Assembly: GCF_900143275.1 (NCBI RefSeq)
Contig: NZ_FSRO01000001.1
Span: forward strand, 2,374,116 to 2,438,115
DNA length: 64,000 bases
DNA from: Nitrosomonas cryotolerans ATCC 49181
GTDB taxonomy: Bacteria; Pseudomonadota; Gammaproteobacteria; Burkholderiales; Nitrosomonadaceae
Direction: 5' to 3'
Shown: in pieces, positions 1-8,933 of the stretch
Layout: every line of letters starts with the position of its first letter
Position numbering within the stretch: position 1 is the first letter of the stretch
Notes under the pieces: generated by a model
Databases searched by the model: none
The model's input: the letters and a program-made list of their open reading frames with translations, nothing else
Told to the model about the DNA's origin: nothing
Program-made: the position numbers and the translations under genes

Positions 1-1672
1 GGATAACAAACGCAGTCAAGCCATTACCCAGGGCGCACAACGCGCGCCCAATCGTGCCATGTTACGCGCAGTAGGTTTTGATGATGGAGATTTTAGCAAG
101 CCTATTGTTGGTGTGGCCAACGGTTATTCTACAATTACACCATGTAATAAGGGATTAAACGAACTAGCCATCAATGCAGAGCAAGCACTCAGAAAAGCCG
201 GCGCCATGCCCCAGATGTTTGGAACGATTACCGTATCTGACGGCATTTCTATGGGTACTGAGGGTATGAAATATTCGCTGGTATCACGAGAGGTCATTGC
301 AGATTCAATTGAAACGGCTGTGCAAGCGGAAAGCATGGATGGCGTCATTGCAATTGGTGGCTGTGACAAAAACATGCCGGGTGCAATGATCGCAATTGCC
401 AGGATTAATGTCCCTGCTATATTTGTTTATGGCGGCACCATTAAACCAGGTCATTATAAAGGACAGGATCTCACTATTGTCAGTGCATTTGAGGCGGTTG
501 GACAGCATAGTGCACACAAAATCGACGATGAGGAATTATTGCAGGTAGAGCGACATGCGTGTCCTGGGGCAGGTTCTTGCGGTGGAATGTTCACTGCCAA
601 CACCATGTCATCGGCATTTGAAGCAATGGGAATGAGTCTGCCTTATTCCTCAACCATGGCAGCGGAAGATGAAGAAAAATACACCAGCGCGGCCCGTTCT
701 GCAGAAGTTTTAGTCAATGCAATAAAACAACAGATTCTTCCACGCGACATTATTACCCGGAAATCTATCGAAAATGCCATTGCTGTGATTATGGCAGTAG
801 GTGGCTCAACCAATGCCGTATTACACTTACTTGCTATAACTCACGCAGCTGAAGTAAAACTGACCATTGATGATTTCGAACGTATACGTGGAAAAATACC
901 CGTATTGTGTGATTTAAAACCTTCCGGGCGGTACGTGACAACTGATCTACATAAAGCAGGCGGCATTCCACAGGTAATGAAAATGCTGTTGGCACACGGT
1001 TTATTGCATGGCGACTGTATCACTATCAGCGGCCAGACGATTGCTGAAGTACTACAGGATGTACCCGAAATACCATCACTTCAGCAAGATGTTATCCGAC
1101 AATGGAATAATCCCGTATATGCACAGGGTCATCTTGCCATACTGAAAGGCAATTTATCAGCGGAAGGCTGTGTCGCCAAAATTACTGGCGTGAAGAACCC
1201 AAAAATTACAGGACCCGCCCGCGTATTTGAATCGGAAGAAACCTGCATGGCGGCAATACTTGCCCACAAAATTCAACCCGGTGACGTAGTGGTCATACGT
1301 TATGAAGGTCCCAGAGGGGGACCCGGTATGCGCGAAATGCTTTCACCAACTTCGGCATTGATCGGTGAAGGCCTGGGAGATTCGGTTGGTCTCATCACAG
1401 ATGGACGCTTCTCTGGTGGCACATATGGAATGGTCGTTGGCCATGTTGCGCCGGAAGCATTTGTCGGCGGCACCATCGCATTAGTACATGAAGGAGACTC
1501 GATCACCATCGACGCAGCACAGCGTCTGCTACAGTTAAATGTCCCAGAGGCAATACTCGCGCAACGACGCACGGCATGGCGCCCACCCGAACCACGCTAC
1601 CGGCGAGGTGTATTGGCAAAATATGCAAAACTTGTTTCAACTGCCAGCCGTGGTGCAATAACGGATTCATAG
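1..1672 (+). CDS. ilvD: Dihydroxy-acid dehydratase, 5' end cut by window
   Basis: IlvD dehydrates 2,3-dihydroxy acids to 2-keto acids in branched-chain amino acid synthesis in the cytoplasm. The reading frame is open from base 2, so the start codon lies just outside the window; the first ATG seen (59) is internal, because family-typical sequence ([14 protein letters not shown]) is encoded before it. Iron-sulfur cysteine motifs CDKNMPG and [10 protein letters not shown] are present, as are the glycine-rich GGSTNAVLH and the C-terminal [11 protein letters not shown] and [10 protein letters not shown] motifs, the last holding the catalytic serine. The C terminus is complete. It appears monocistronic at its 3' end, since the next kilobase is gene debris. 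Confidence 0.95.
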   Translation, partial: DNKRSQAITQGAQRAPNRAMLRAVGFDDGDFSKPIVGVANGYSTITPCNKGLNELAINAEQALRKAGAMPQMFGTITVSDGISMGTEGMKYSLVSREVIADSIETAVQAESMDGVIAIGGCDKNMPGAMIAIARINVPAIFVYGGTIKPGHYKGQDLTIVSAFEAVGQHSAHKIDDEELLQVERHACPGAGSCGGMFTANTMSSAFEAMGMSLPYSSTMAAEDEEKYTSAARSAEVLVNAIKQQILPRDIITRKSIENAIAVIMAVGGSTNAVLHLLAITHAAEVKLTIDDFERIRGKIPVLCDLKPSGRYVTTDLHKAGGIPQVMKMLLAHGLLHGDCITISGQTIAEVLQDVPEIPSLQQDVIRQWNNPVYAQGHLAILKGNLSAEGCVAKITGVKNPKITGPARVFESEETCMAAILAHKIQPGDVVVIRYEGPRGGPGMREMLSPTSALIGEGLGDSVGLITDGRFSGGTYGMVVGHVAPEAFVGGTIALVHEGDSITIDAAQRLLQLNVPEAILAQRRTAWRPPEPRYRRGVLAKYAKLVSTASRGAITDS

Positions 1673-2065
1673 CCCCATTACTTATTCTCCCCAAACATGT
1701 CCAACCATCTTGCAGGTGAAACCAGTCCATGCCTTCTTCAACGTACCCACAAGCCGGTTGACTGGTTTCCTAGGGGAGAATAAACACCGAACCTCGCACG
1801 TGCACAAAATATAAACCAATACTACTTTCAATTGGCTACTCCGCCTACCACTGGTGCCACGTAATGGCACATGGGTTTTTTTGAAGATACTCAAGTAGTC
1901 CTGGACATTTTGTTAATATTAAAGTCGATCATGAGGAACATCCTGATATCGATCAGGTAGATCAGACTGCACATAATGGGACCGTCTCCTAATATACGAT
2001 TTATCCGTTTTTACACTACACAACCTATTAATTATTAACAAATAAAGTATGATAAGCATCTCAAC
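1673..2065. other. Gene-free stretch with an 11-bp inverted repeat and solo family C end
   Basis: No convincing gene. A perfect 11-bp inverted repeat (TTATTCTCCCC at 1682, GGGGAGAATAA at 1773) spans about 102 bp. At 1979 a sequence beginning GGGACCGTCTC and followed by AATATACGATTTATCCG matches, in inverse orientation, the right end of the family C element at 57937-58039. It therefore looks like a solo remnant end. The short ORFs here have no family character. Confidence 0.4.
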
Positions 2066-2154
2066 GAGATTTTTACAAAAGCCCTCGCCAGAAGTTTTCT
2101 ACTATTGATTATAAGGAATTAATTTTTAAACTATTGGGGTTTTGCAAAGGGCTC
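2066..2154 (+). repeat. MITE family A, copy 1 (diverged)
   Basis: An 89-bp element with the family A core (GCCCTCGCCAGAAGTTTTCT, then TATTGATTATAA) and ends related to GAGACTTTTGCAAAAG and TTGGGGTTTTGCAAAGG. Both terminal repeats carry mismatches compared with the copies at 46734 and 57633. It abuts the surviving part of the YyaL-like pseudogene. Confidence 0.8.
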
Positions 2155-2166
2155 CTCAATTTTTAG

Positions 2167-2773
2167 CTATTTCGAGGCAAGCCCATTATTCGCCCTTTAT
2201 AAAAATAGCAGCGCATGCTTAAATGCCTATCTTGATGACTATGCCTTCTTACTAGATGCTTTACTTGAATTATTGCAGGCTGAATTTCGGCAGGTTGACC
2301 TATATTCCGCCATTATTATTAGCTGATGTGCTTTTGGAACAATTTAGGGGCAAGAAAGCGAGCGGATTTCTCTACCAATTATGATCACGAAAAACTGACA
2401 TATCGCCCCAAGCAGGTTTATAGGCGCCACACCTTCGGACAGTGGCATCACAGGAATCGTATTGCAGCTTGCTAATAGCCCTTGAAGAAAACATTATCCC
2501 CCACCCCATTCTTATTTTACGAGGCCAGAAGACAGAGCTCTCAACATGGCAAGCGGTGTTACATGGTCGATTTCCTCATATTCTTGTACCATACTACCAT
2601 CGGAACTTATTGATTTGCCGGTGTGTCCTAATAGGACTGTTCCCATAGACAGATCTGTTGACACTGTTCATGTTTGGGTTTGTCAAGGCTTCAGTTGCTT
2701 GCCTGAAATTTCTAACTTACAAGAGTTGCTGCACGTCTGTGAAGTTCAGGGTAAAATGACAGTTCGTTTATAA
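2167..2773 (+). pseudogene. Remnant of a YyaL/DUF255 thioredoxin-domain protein (C-terminal part)
   Basis: Translation in shifting frames gives recognisable pieces of the C-terminal half of the YyaL (DUF255, spermatogenesis-associated protein 20-like) family in the correct order. From about 2167 the frame reads NAYLDDYAFLLDALLELL. After a shift come ADVLLEQF, DHEKLTYRPKQVY and ATPSDSGI, and near the end WVCQGFSCLPEISNLQELL, which stops at 2773. At least three frame changes and several stops separate the pieces. The N-terminal thioredoxin-like half is absent and MITE copy 1 sits at the 5' break. I am confident it is a decayed gene; the family call rests on motif memory. Confidence 0.7.
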
Positions 2774-2791
2774 TTTTAATAAGGAATAAAT

Positions 2792-3103
2792 ATGAGAGCA
2801 ATTTGGATCGGAATGATTGCAGCATCAGCTTTATTTTTAGTCGGTACTGCGCAAGCAAGTGAAGACCTGGCAAAAAGTAGTGGGTGTTTGAATTGCCATA
2901 CTGTTGATAAAAAACTGGTTGGTCCAGCACTGAAAGATATCGCAGCAAAGTATGCAGATGATGCTGACGCAGCAACCATGTTGGCAGGAAAAATTCAGAA
3001 AGGCAGCAATGGTGTATGGGGACCAATCCCTATGCCACCTAACGGAGCAGTCAATGATGAGAACGCCAAAATCCTAGCAGACTGGATTTTGTCATTCAAG
3101 TAA
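2792..3103 (+). CDS. Cytochrome c-551/c-552 family small periplasmic cytochrome c
   Basis: A 103-aa precursor with a signal peptide of about 22 residues (cut after TAQA). The mature protein has one c-type haem site, CLNCH (Cys32, Cys35, His36), and a probable axial Met81 in PIPMPPN. Length and motif spacing fit the cytochrome c-551/c-552 family. In ammonia oxidisers this soluble protein carries electrons from the hydroxylamine-oxidation branch to terminal oxidases; that role is family knowledge, not shown here. A good ribosome site (AAGGAATAAAT before the ATG) fixes the start, and a strong terminator follows directly, so it is probably transcribed alone. Confidence 0.9.
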   Translation: MRAIWIGMIAASALFLVGTAQASEDLAKSSGCLNCHTVDKKLVGPALKDIAAKYADDADAATMLAGKIQKGSNGVWGPIPMPPNGAVNDENAKILADWILSFK

Positions 3104-3120
3104 GTTGATTTAGATTCATA

Positions 3121-3158
3121 AAAAGCCGGTACTGTTAATACACCGGCTTTTTATTTTT
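3121..3158 (+). terminator. Rho-independent terminator after the cytochrome c gene
   Basis: Stem AAAAGCCGGT/ACCGGCTTTT around a short loop (TACTGTTAATAC region), followed by a T-rich tract. It lies 18 bp past the cytochrome stop. Confidence 0.85.
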
Positions 3159-3277
3159 GTGCAAAAAATAACTGCGGATAGACCGTTCCATGAATCAAGC
3201 ATGGATGCACATTATTCCCATGAAATATTCTATTGCAACCATTCCTCAATCATTCTTAGAAATCCTACCGAAAAAAG

Positions 3278-3694
3278 ATGAAAACACGCATAGAGTGGAA
3301 AAGCGGAGTCAGTTTCTTAGGTAAATCAGAAAGTGGCCATGCAATATTAATGGATGGTGCACCGGAAGCTGGCGGAAAAAATCTGGGACCACGTCCCATG
3401 GAAATGTTACTGATGGGACTGGGTGGGTGCACGACATTCGATGTGATATTGATACTCAGAAAAAGTCGACAGGATATCAGTGATTGTGTGGTTGAAATTG
3501 AAGCAGTACGCGCAGCGAAAGATCCCAAAGTATTCACGCATATTCACTTGCACTTCATTCTTACCGGAAGAAACCTCCAACAGAAACAAGTGGCACGCGC
3601 AATCAATCTCTCGGCAGAAAAATACTGTTCAGCTTCAATTATGTTAAGAAATACCGTTACGATTACACATGATTTCGAAATTCTGGAATTATAA
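3278..3694 (+). CDS. OsmC/YhfA family protein
   Basis: A 138-aa OsmC-like protein. The family includes thiol-dependent organic hydroperoxide reductases and the less understood YhfA branch. The two expected cysteines are visible: one in MGLGGCTTFDV on the central helix and one in EKYCSASIML near the C terminus. Short length and sequence style are closer to the YhfA subgroup than to Ohr. No clear Shine-Dalgarno precedes the ATG, only an A-rich tract, so the start is moderately certain. It stands alone between the cytochrome terminator and the convergent lipA. Confidence 0.85.
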   Translation: MKTRIEWKSGVSFLGKSESGHAILMDGAPEAGGKNLGPRPMEMLLMGLGGCTTFDVILILRKSRQDISDCVVEIEAVRAAKDPKVFTHIHLHFILTGRNLQQKQVARAINLSAEKYCSASIMLRNTVTITHDFEILEL

Positions 3695-3765
3695 CCATCA
3701 ATTTAATCGTAACCGGTAAAGCACCATTATCTTTATTATTTTTCTGATTAGCAGGTAAAGCTATT

Positions 3766-4710
3766 TCAGGTTATACCTGCTTCATGTGCCTGCTGATCAG
3801 CATGATAGCTAGAGCGCACCATCGGACCACAGGCAGCATTACTGAACCCCATTTTGATAGCAGTTTGTTCAAATTTATTAAAGTCTGCCGGTGAAACATA
3901 CCTTAGTACAGGCAAATGTCCAATACTCGGCTGTAAATATTGGCCGATTGTCAACATTTCAACGTCATGCTCACGCAAGTCACTCAAAACCTCAAGAATT
4001 TCTTCATCCGTTTCACCAAGTCCCAGCATTAATCCAGATTTAGTTGGTATACTTGGAAATGACGTCTTAAAATCTTTCAATAGCTTTAATGAGTGAGCGT
4101 AATCTGCGCCAGGGCGACATTGTTTGTACAAACGCGGCACAGTTTCAAGATTGTGGTTCAATACATCTGGTGGATGGGCGGATAACTTTTCTAATGCAAC
4201 GGCAAGTCTGCCACGAAAATCCGGGACCAGAATTTCAATCTTTGTCTGCGGTGAGTGAACGCGAATTTCTCGAATACAATCAGCGAAATGTTGAGCGCCA
4301 CCATCACGCAAATCATCACGGTCAACACTAGTAATTACCACATATTTCAATTTCATGGCAGCAATTGATTCTGCCAGATGTAACGGCTCTTCAGCATCAG
4401 GAACCAATGGCTTACCATGCGCTACATCACAAAATGGGCAACGTCGTGTGCATAGATCTCCTAAAATCATAAAGGTCGCAGTTCCTTTTCCGAAACATTC
4501 GCCAATGTTAGGACATGAAGCTTCTTCACATACCGTATGCAGTTTCTTTTCTCGTAGTATGCGCTTAACCTCATAATAAGCCTGACTGCTAGATGAACGC
4601 ACCTTTATCCATGATGGCTTGCGCAGCAGATCACTGGGAGATTGTGGAGTAATTTTGATAGGATTACGCGCTGTTTTAGCGCTGCCTTTCTGGCGAATTT
4701 CAGTGCTCAT
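3766..4710 (-). CDS. lipA: Lipoyl synthase
   Basis: A radical SAM enzyme that inserts two sulfurs into octanoyl groups on lipoyl domains. At 314 aa it is normal length. The auxiliary cluster cysteines are Cys61, Cys66 and Cys72 ([12 protein letters not shown]), and the radical SAM cluster is CTRRCPFC (Cys87, 91, 94). The C-terminal RSSY serine that also binds the auxiliary cluster is present (MVRSSYHAD). Its start overlaps the end of lipB by 11 bp, so the two are translationally coupled. It is the last gene of a minus-strand run that begins with the carboxypeptidase gene. Confidence 0.97.
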   Translation of the reverse strand: MSTEIRQKGSAKTARNPIKITPQSPSDLLRKPSWIKVRSSSSQAYYEVKRILREKKLHTVCEEASCPNIGECFGKGTATFMILGDLCTRRCPFCDVAHGKPLVPDAEEPLHLAESIAAMKLKYVVITSVDRDDLRDGGAQHFADCIREIRVHSPQTKIEILVPDFRGRLAVALEKLSAHPPDVLNHNLETVPRLYKQCRPGADYAHSLKLLKDFKTSFPSIPTKSGLMLGLGETDEEILEVLSDLREHDVEMLTIGQYLQPSIGHLPVLRYVSPADFNKFEQTAIKMGFSNAACGPMVRSSYHADQQAHEAGIT

Positions 4711-5371
4711 GACGATGAATATTATTTCCTTTGATAAGTCTTTCTTGTAATTTCTCGATAAGTTCGTTACCTAACGTTTCTAATCCTGCCGTAATACCCA
4801 GGTCTCTAGTTTGTGTAACGACTAATCCCGCATAGCCGCAGGGATTAATTGCAGAAAATGGCATGAGATTCATATCAACATTCAGCGCGATACCATGATA
4901 ACAAAATCCCTTCTTTATTTTTAATCCCAGTGATGCAATCTTAGCATTAGCTACATAGACACCTGGTGCATCCGGGCGGCCTGTTGCCTCAATATGATAA
5001 TCTTTCAACAAGTCTATCACAGCAGATTCCATTCTTCTGACTAACTCTCTCACCCCGAGCCTCAAACGGCGTATATCCAGTAATAAATAGGCAATGAGCT
5101 GACCGGGGCCATGATAAGTGATTTGCCCTCCTCGGTCAGTTTTAATGACTGTAATCCCATTGTCACAAAGCAGATGTTCAGACTTGCCCGCAATACCCTG
5201 GGTATAAACCGGTGGATGCTGGACCAGCCATATCTCATCACATGACCTATCAGTACGCGTATTTGTAAAATCTTGCATTGCCTGCCAGGTAACACGATAA
5301 TCAACCACACCCATTTTTTTGATCCTAAGCTGCTCAGTTTCGACAATTAGTCTGGAAGAAGAAATATCCAT
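4700..5371 (-). CDS. lipB: Octanoyl-[acyl carrier protein]:protein transferase
   Basis: LipB moves octanoate from acyl carrier protein to lipoyl-dependent proteins, supplying the substrate for LipA. This 223-aa protein shows the [16 protein letters not shown] signature, the catalytic lysine in [10 protein letters not shown] and the catalytic cysteine in INPCGYAGL. It lies 10 bp downstream of the DUF493 gene and overlaps lipA, the same order as ybeD-lipB-lipA in many proteobacteria. Confidence 0.97.
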   Translation of the reverse strand: MDISSSRLIVETEQLRIKKMGVVDYRVTWQAMQDFTNTRTDRSCDEIWLVQHPPVYTQGIAGKSEHLLCDNGITVIKTDRGGQITYHGPGQLIAYLLLDIRRLRLGVRELVRRMESAVIDLLKDYHIEATGRPDAPGVYVANAKIASLGLKIKKGFCYHGIALNVDMNLMPFSAINPCGYAGLVVTQTRDLGITAGLETLGNELIEKLQERLIKGNNIHRHEH

Positions 5372-5381
5372 ATATTAAGCC

Positions 5382-5651
5382 TTAAAGCACTATCGCCACC
5401 ATCGGATGATTACTTAGTGCCTGGTACAAGGAATCTAATTGAATACGCGAGGTGGCTCGAATAGTACAGGTAATACTTAAATAAGTCGCGTTCCGACTTG
5501 TCTTAACTGTCAGTGTTTCAGCATCAAAATCAGGCGCATGATGTTTCACTATTGCCAATATCACTGGCGCAAAATCAGCCTGTGCTTTTCCCATAACTTT
5601 GATAGGAAAATCACAAGGGTATTCTATTAATGAAGAAGATTGTTCATCCAT
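5382..5651 (-). CDS. ybeD: DUF493 (YbeD/UPF0250) family protein
   Basis: An 89-aa small alpha/beta protein with the YbeD pattern: YPCDFPIKVMG near the N terminus and a C-terminal LYQALSNHPMVAIVL. YbeD has an ACT-like fold and is commonly linked to lipB, but its biochemical role is not settled. Position 10 bp upstream of lipB supports the call. Confidence 0.9.
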   Translation of the reverse strand: MDEQSSSLIEYPCDFPIKVMGKAQADFAPVILAIVKHHAPDFDAETLTVKTSRNATYLSITCTIRATSRIQLDSLYQALSNHPMVAIVL

Positions 5652-5763
5652 AAAAAGACCTTAGGTCCTGTCTTTAATACTTAAACTTAATTTAACCAAT
5701 TCATATTATAGAAGCCTTGTCAGTCGCCTTCCTTTATCAATCATAAAATTATTAAAAGCTCTA

Positions 5764-6621
5764 TTAGCAAGACAACTCTCCTCGCATCACCGTTGCCTTG
5801 TAATGCTGGTAGCATTGATACAACCGTGTAAATAAAGGACCTGGTTCTCCATCACCCACTATTTTATTATCAAGACGGGTAATAGCCATGATCTCTTTAG
5901 TAGAGGATGTCAGCATAATTTCCTCTGCGGTACGCAACTCATCTTCAGATATTTCCCTCACCTCATGTAAAACGTTATTAGCAGCCGCAAGCTCCAGAAC
6001 AACATCATAGGTGATGCCAGGCAGCATCAGATGACTTTTAGGTGGCGCTAAAAGTACGCTATCCTTAACAAGAAATATATTACTTGCGGCACCTTCAGTC
6101 AAAAACCCATCTCTTAGTAATATCGTTTCTACTGCGCCGACATCAACAGCCATCTGACGTAGCAATACATTCGGTAATAATGAGATTGCTTTGATATCAC
6201 AACGTATCCATCGATTATCACTGGCAGTAATAGCAGAAGCACCCTTTACAAGCAACTCTCGTGCTGGTGGTAGCAATGGAGTACTCATAATCAGTACAGT
6301 AGGTGTCACATTGTGCGGAAAAGCATGATCACGTTTAGCAGCTCCTCGGGTAATATGCAGGTATAAATACTGATCATCACCATCATTTCCTGCAATGACC
6401 TGAGCTATCAAGTCATGCCACTCCTTATCACAATGAGGATTCTTCAGATGAATACCATCAAGACTATGTTGCAAACGAAGTAAGTGACTTGTTAACCGGA
6501 AAGGCCTACGCGAATAAACAGGGATCACTTCGTAGACACCATCACCGAAAATAAAGCCCCTGTCCAATACAGGAATACACGCTTCCTCAATGGGCATCAA
6601 CTTTCCGTTAAGATATATCAT
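5764..6621 (-). CDS. dat: D-amino acid aminotransferase (class IV, PLP)
   Basis: A 285-aa fold-type IV PLP enzyme that interconverts D-alanine and D-glutamate through their 2-oxo acids, feeding peptidoglycan synthesis. The N terminus (YLNGKLMPIEEA, then VLDRGFIFGDGVYEV) and the PLP-lysine context RCDIKAISLLPNVLLRQ fit D-AAT rather than branched-chain aminotransferase, as does the LTEGAASNIFLV motif. It starts 28 bp after the D,D-carboxypeptidase gene. Aminodeoxychorismate lyase is a related alternative, but the cell-wall context favours D-AAT. Confidence 0.88.
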   Translation of the reverse strand: MIYLNGKLMPIEEACIPVLDRGFIFGDGVYEVIPVYSRRPFRLTSHLLRLQHSLDGIHLKNPHCDKEWHDLIAQVIAGNDGDDQYLYLHITRGAAKRDHAFPHNVTPTVLIMSTPLLPPARELLVKGASAITASDNRWIRCDIKAISLLPNVLLRQMAVDVGAVETILLRDGFLTEGAASNIFLVKDSVLLAPPKSHLMLPGITYDVVLELAAANNVLHEVREISEDELRTAEEIMLTSSTKEIMAITRLDNKIVGDGEPGPLFTRLYQCYQHYKATVMRGELSC

Positions 6622-6649
6622 GCCTATCCTTTTGATGTATTGGCACAGA

Positions 6650-7768
6650 TCAATTAAAAAGTAATTTTACACTGTCCCAGGCACGGCCAAAGATATTAGT
6701 TGCTTCAATCTTTTCCAACGCAACAAGTGGATAAGTTGCCATTGGCTTGCCATCGAGTGTGAATTTTACTGTACCAACTTCCTGTCCTTCTCCAACAGGT
6801 GCAATAAGCGGCTGTTTATACTCCATTGTTGCTTTTAACTTATCGCCCTGTCCTTTGGGCAGCGTGAAATAAACATCATGATTGAATCCCGCTTTCACTA
6901 TATTTTGCGTGCCTTTCCATAGTTGAATAGTCGTCACCTCCTGTTCCTTAGTGTATAAATGCAAGGTATCGTAAAACTGGAAGCCATAATTTAACAAACG
7001 CTGGCTTTCGATACTGCGGGTATTTGCTGAATTAGCACCCATTACTACAGAAATAAGGCGACTTTTATCTCGCTTAGCTGAGGTAATAAGACAATAACCC
7101 GCAGCTTTTGTCCACCCTGTTTTAAGCCCATCTACATGAGGATCAAGCCATAAAAGACGGTTACGATTAGGCTGTGTAATACCATTATAGGTATATTCTT
7201 TTAACGAATAAAGTGAATAATATTCTGGAAAATCACGAATGATCGCTGCGGCTAATAGTGCCATATCATACGCCGTACTATAGTGTTTAGGATCCGATAA
7301 CCCGGTAGAGTTAACAAAGTGAGTATTTTTCATTCCCATGCGTGCTGCTTCTTTGTTCATCATCTGTACAAAAAACATTTCCGAACCAGAAATCGCCTCA
7401 GCCAATGCAACGCAAGCATCATTTCCAGACTGTACAATCATCCCCCGTATCAGCTCGTCTACTGTTACCCGTTTATTAGGCTCAATAAACATACGCGAAC
7501 CAATCATACGCCAGGCACGTTCTGATACTGGTATGGGTTGATCCAATGCAATACGACTTTCCTTCAGTGCTGTAAAAACAACATAAGCGGTCATCAATTT
7601 GGTCAGTGACGCAGGATCTGCTCGTTCATCTGCATTTTGACTCGCTAATATTTGTCCCGTTTGAAAATCGGAGAGTAAATAAGCCGTCGCTGCTATAGAT
7701 ATAGCCGGCTGCTGAGCAAATAAAGGAGAGACAGCAAGGTATAACAATAATGGAAGTAAACGCTTCAT
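6650..7768 (-). CDS. dacC: D-alanyl-D-alanine carboxypeptidase (PBP5/6 type)
   Basis: A periplasmic, membrane-anchored class C low-molecular-mass penicillin-binding protein that trims the terminal D-Ala from pentapeptides. I chose the ATG at 7768, giving MKRLLPLLLYLAVSPLFAQQ, a good signal peptide; a longer TTG-started frame to 7822 adds 18 residues that look unnatural. All three active-site motifs are present: SLTK, SGN (IVQSGNDACV) and KTG (DGLKTGWT). The PBP5 C-terminal beta domain and an amphipathic membrane-binding tail (IFGRAWDSVKLLFN) follow. It heads the run dac-dat-ybeD-lipB-lipA. The dacC versus dacA symbol is by convention only. Confidence 0.93.
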   Translation of the reverse strand: MKRLLPLLLYLAVSPLFAQQPAISIAATAYLLSDFQTGQILASQNADERADPASLTKLMTAYVVFTALKESRIALDQPIPVSERAWRMIGSRMFIEPNKRVTVDELIRGMIVQSGNDACVALAEAISGSEMFFVQMMNKEAARMGMKNTHFVNSTGLSDPKHYSTAYDMALLAAAIIRDFPEYYSLYSLKEYTYNGITQPNRNRLLWLDPHVDGLKTGWTKAAGYCLITSAKRDKSRLISVVMGANSANTRSIESQRLLNYGFQFYDTLHLYTKEQEVTTIQLWKGTQNIVKAGFNHDVYFTLPKGQGDKLKATMEYKQPLIAPVGEGQEVGTVKFTLDGKPMATYPLVALEKIEATNIFGRAWDSVKLLFN

Positions 7769-8081
7769 AGGAATAGGAGAAAAATGAATATTATATCCTG
7801 CCCCACTCATTTCATAAACCAATGCATTTTGTAACTGCTTTTAGTCAAAATAGAAATTACAAAAAATAACACCACACACCAAGATAAGAATATATTTATT
7901 ATATATCAGTTGATTAACTACATGTTACTCAAGCATGGGAATTTCTATACCGCGTATCCATTAAGCTTATACTTGAAAATGTCGTAGTTCTACTGCAACT
8001 AGCAAAAATAATTTCGATAGACTGAGCTAGTTATTTTATGTTAGTGCAAACTTATTTTTGCTATGTTTTTTTGAAGATTAT

Positions 8082-8933
8082 ATGAAACACCGTCCCATTA
8101 ATTATAAAAACTTAGCAGCTCAACCGGATATTATTTCCCGAATCATTCAAATTGATGCAGACTCGAGAGGCTGCTTCAGGGAAATGGACAATTTATTGCG
8201 ATCCGATCAAAGTGCTGCCGCGCTGATTCTCAGAGTTGCAAATTCACCTATTTATAATCGTGGTCATCAGATTGAAACACTGCCGCTGGCAATCAGCCTG
8301 CTGGGTATCAATGTGATACGTTCATTAGCGACACTCGCACTCACCCGGCCTATTTTTACTCAAAGTAAAAACAAACTAATTCAAAAGCATATTTGGCATC
8401 ATTCATTACTAACAGCTATTGCCAGCCAGACTATTTGTCTTGAGCTAGGCAGTACTCAGGAAGGAGAAGAGGCTTTCGTTGCCGGCCTAATACACGATAT
8501 CGGGAAGGTATTGTTACTTTCTCACTATGCAGAAAAATATGTAAATGCCCTAAGTTATACACTGAAATATCATTGCTCCAGCGCCGAGGCTGAACAGAAA
8601 TTTTTGGGGGTTGATCATTATCAAATTGGTCAGCAAGCGGTGCAAGAATGGAAGCTGCCTCAACACTTTAACTACTACACAGGAATTGACCTGAATCTGC
8701 TATCTCGTATACAAATAAAAAATATAGTACAACTGAGTCTCGTAGTAGCTAATAGCCTGATAAAAGGGGCTGGCATTGGCGCAAGCCCATGGGACTGTAA
8801 CACTCGTAAAAATAAATTGATGGCATTGGGATTAAGTAGCGAATTCAGTGATTATCTACTTGAAGATGTATTCATGCAAGGACTAAAGAAGCATGAACTT
8901 TATCTACACTGTACACAATATGGCAATCATTAA
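8082..8933 (+). CDS. HDOD domain protein
   Basis: A 283-aa protein made almost entirely of one HDOD domain, a degenerate HD-type fold used in bacterial signalling and often found with cyclases or diguanylate enzymes. FVAGLIHDIGKVLLLSHYAE holds the HD-like pair. The frame can extend upstream to a TTG at 8058, but the ATG at 8082 (MKHRPINYK) is more natural. The 3' end overlaps the next gene, whose product is a nucleotide cyclase, so the two probably act together. Its ligand or partner cannot be read from sequence. Confidence 0.85.
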   Translation: MKHRPINYKNLAAQPDIISRIIQIDADSRGCFREMDNLLRSDQSAAALILRVANSPIYNRGHQIETLPLAISLLGINVIRSLATLALTRPIFTQSKNKLIQKHIWHHSLLTAIASQTICLELGSTQEGEEAFVAGLIHDIGKVLLLSHYAEKYVNALSYTLKYHCSSAEAEQKFLGVDHYQIGQQAVQEWKLPQHFNYYTGIDLNLLSRIQIKNIVQLSLVVANSLIKGAGIGASPWDCNTRKNKLMALGLSSEFSDYLLEDVFMQGLKKHELYLHCTQYGNH

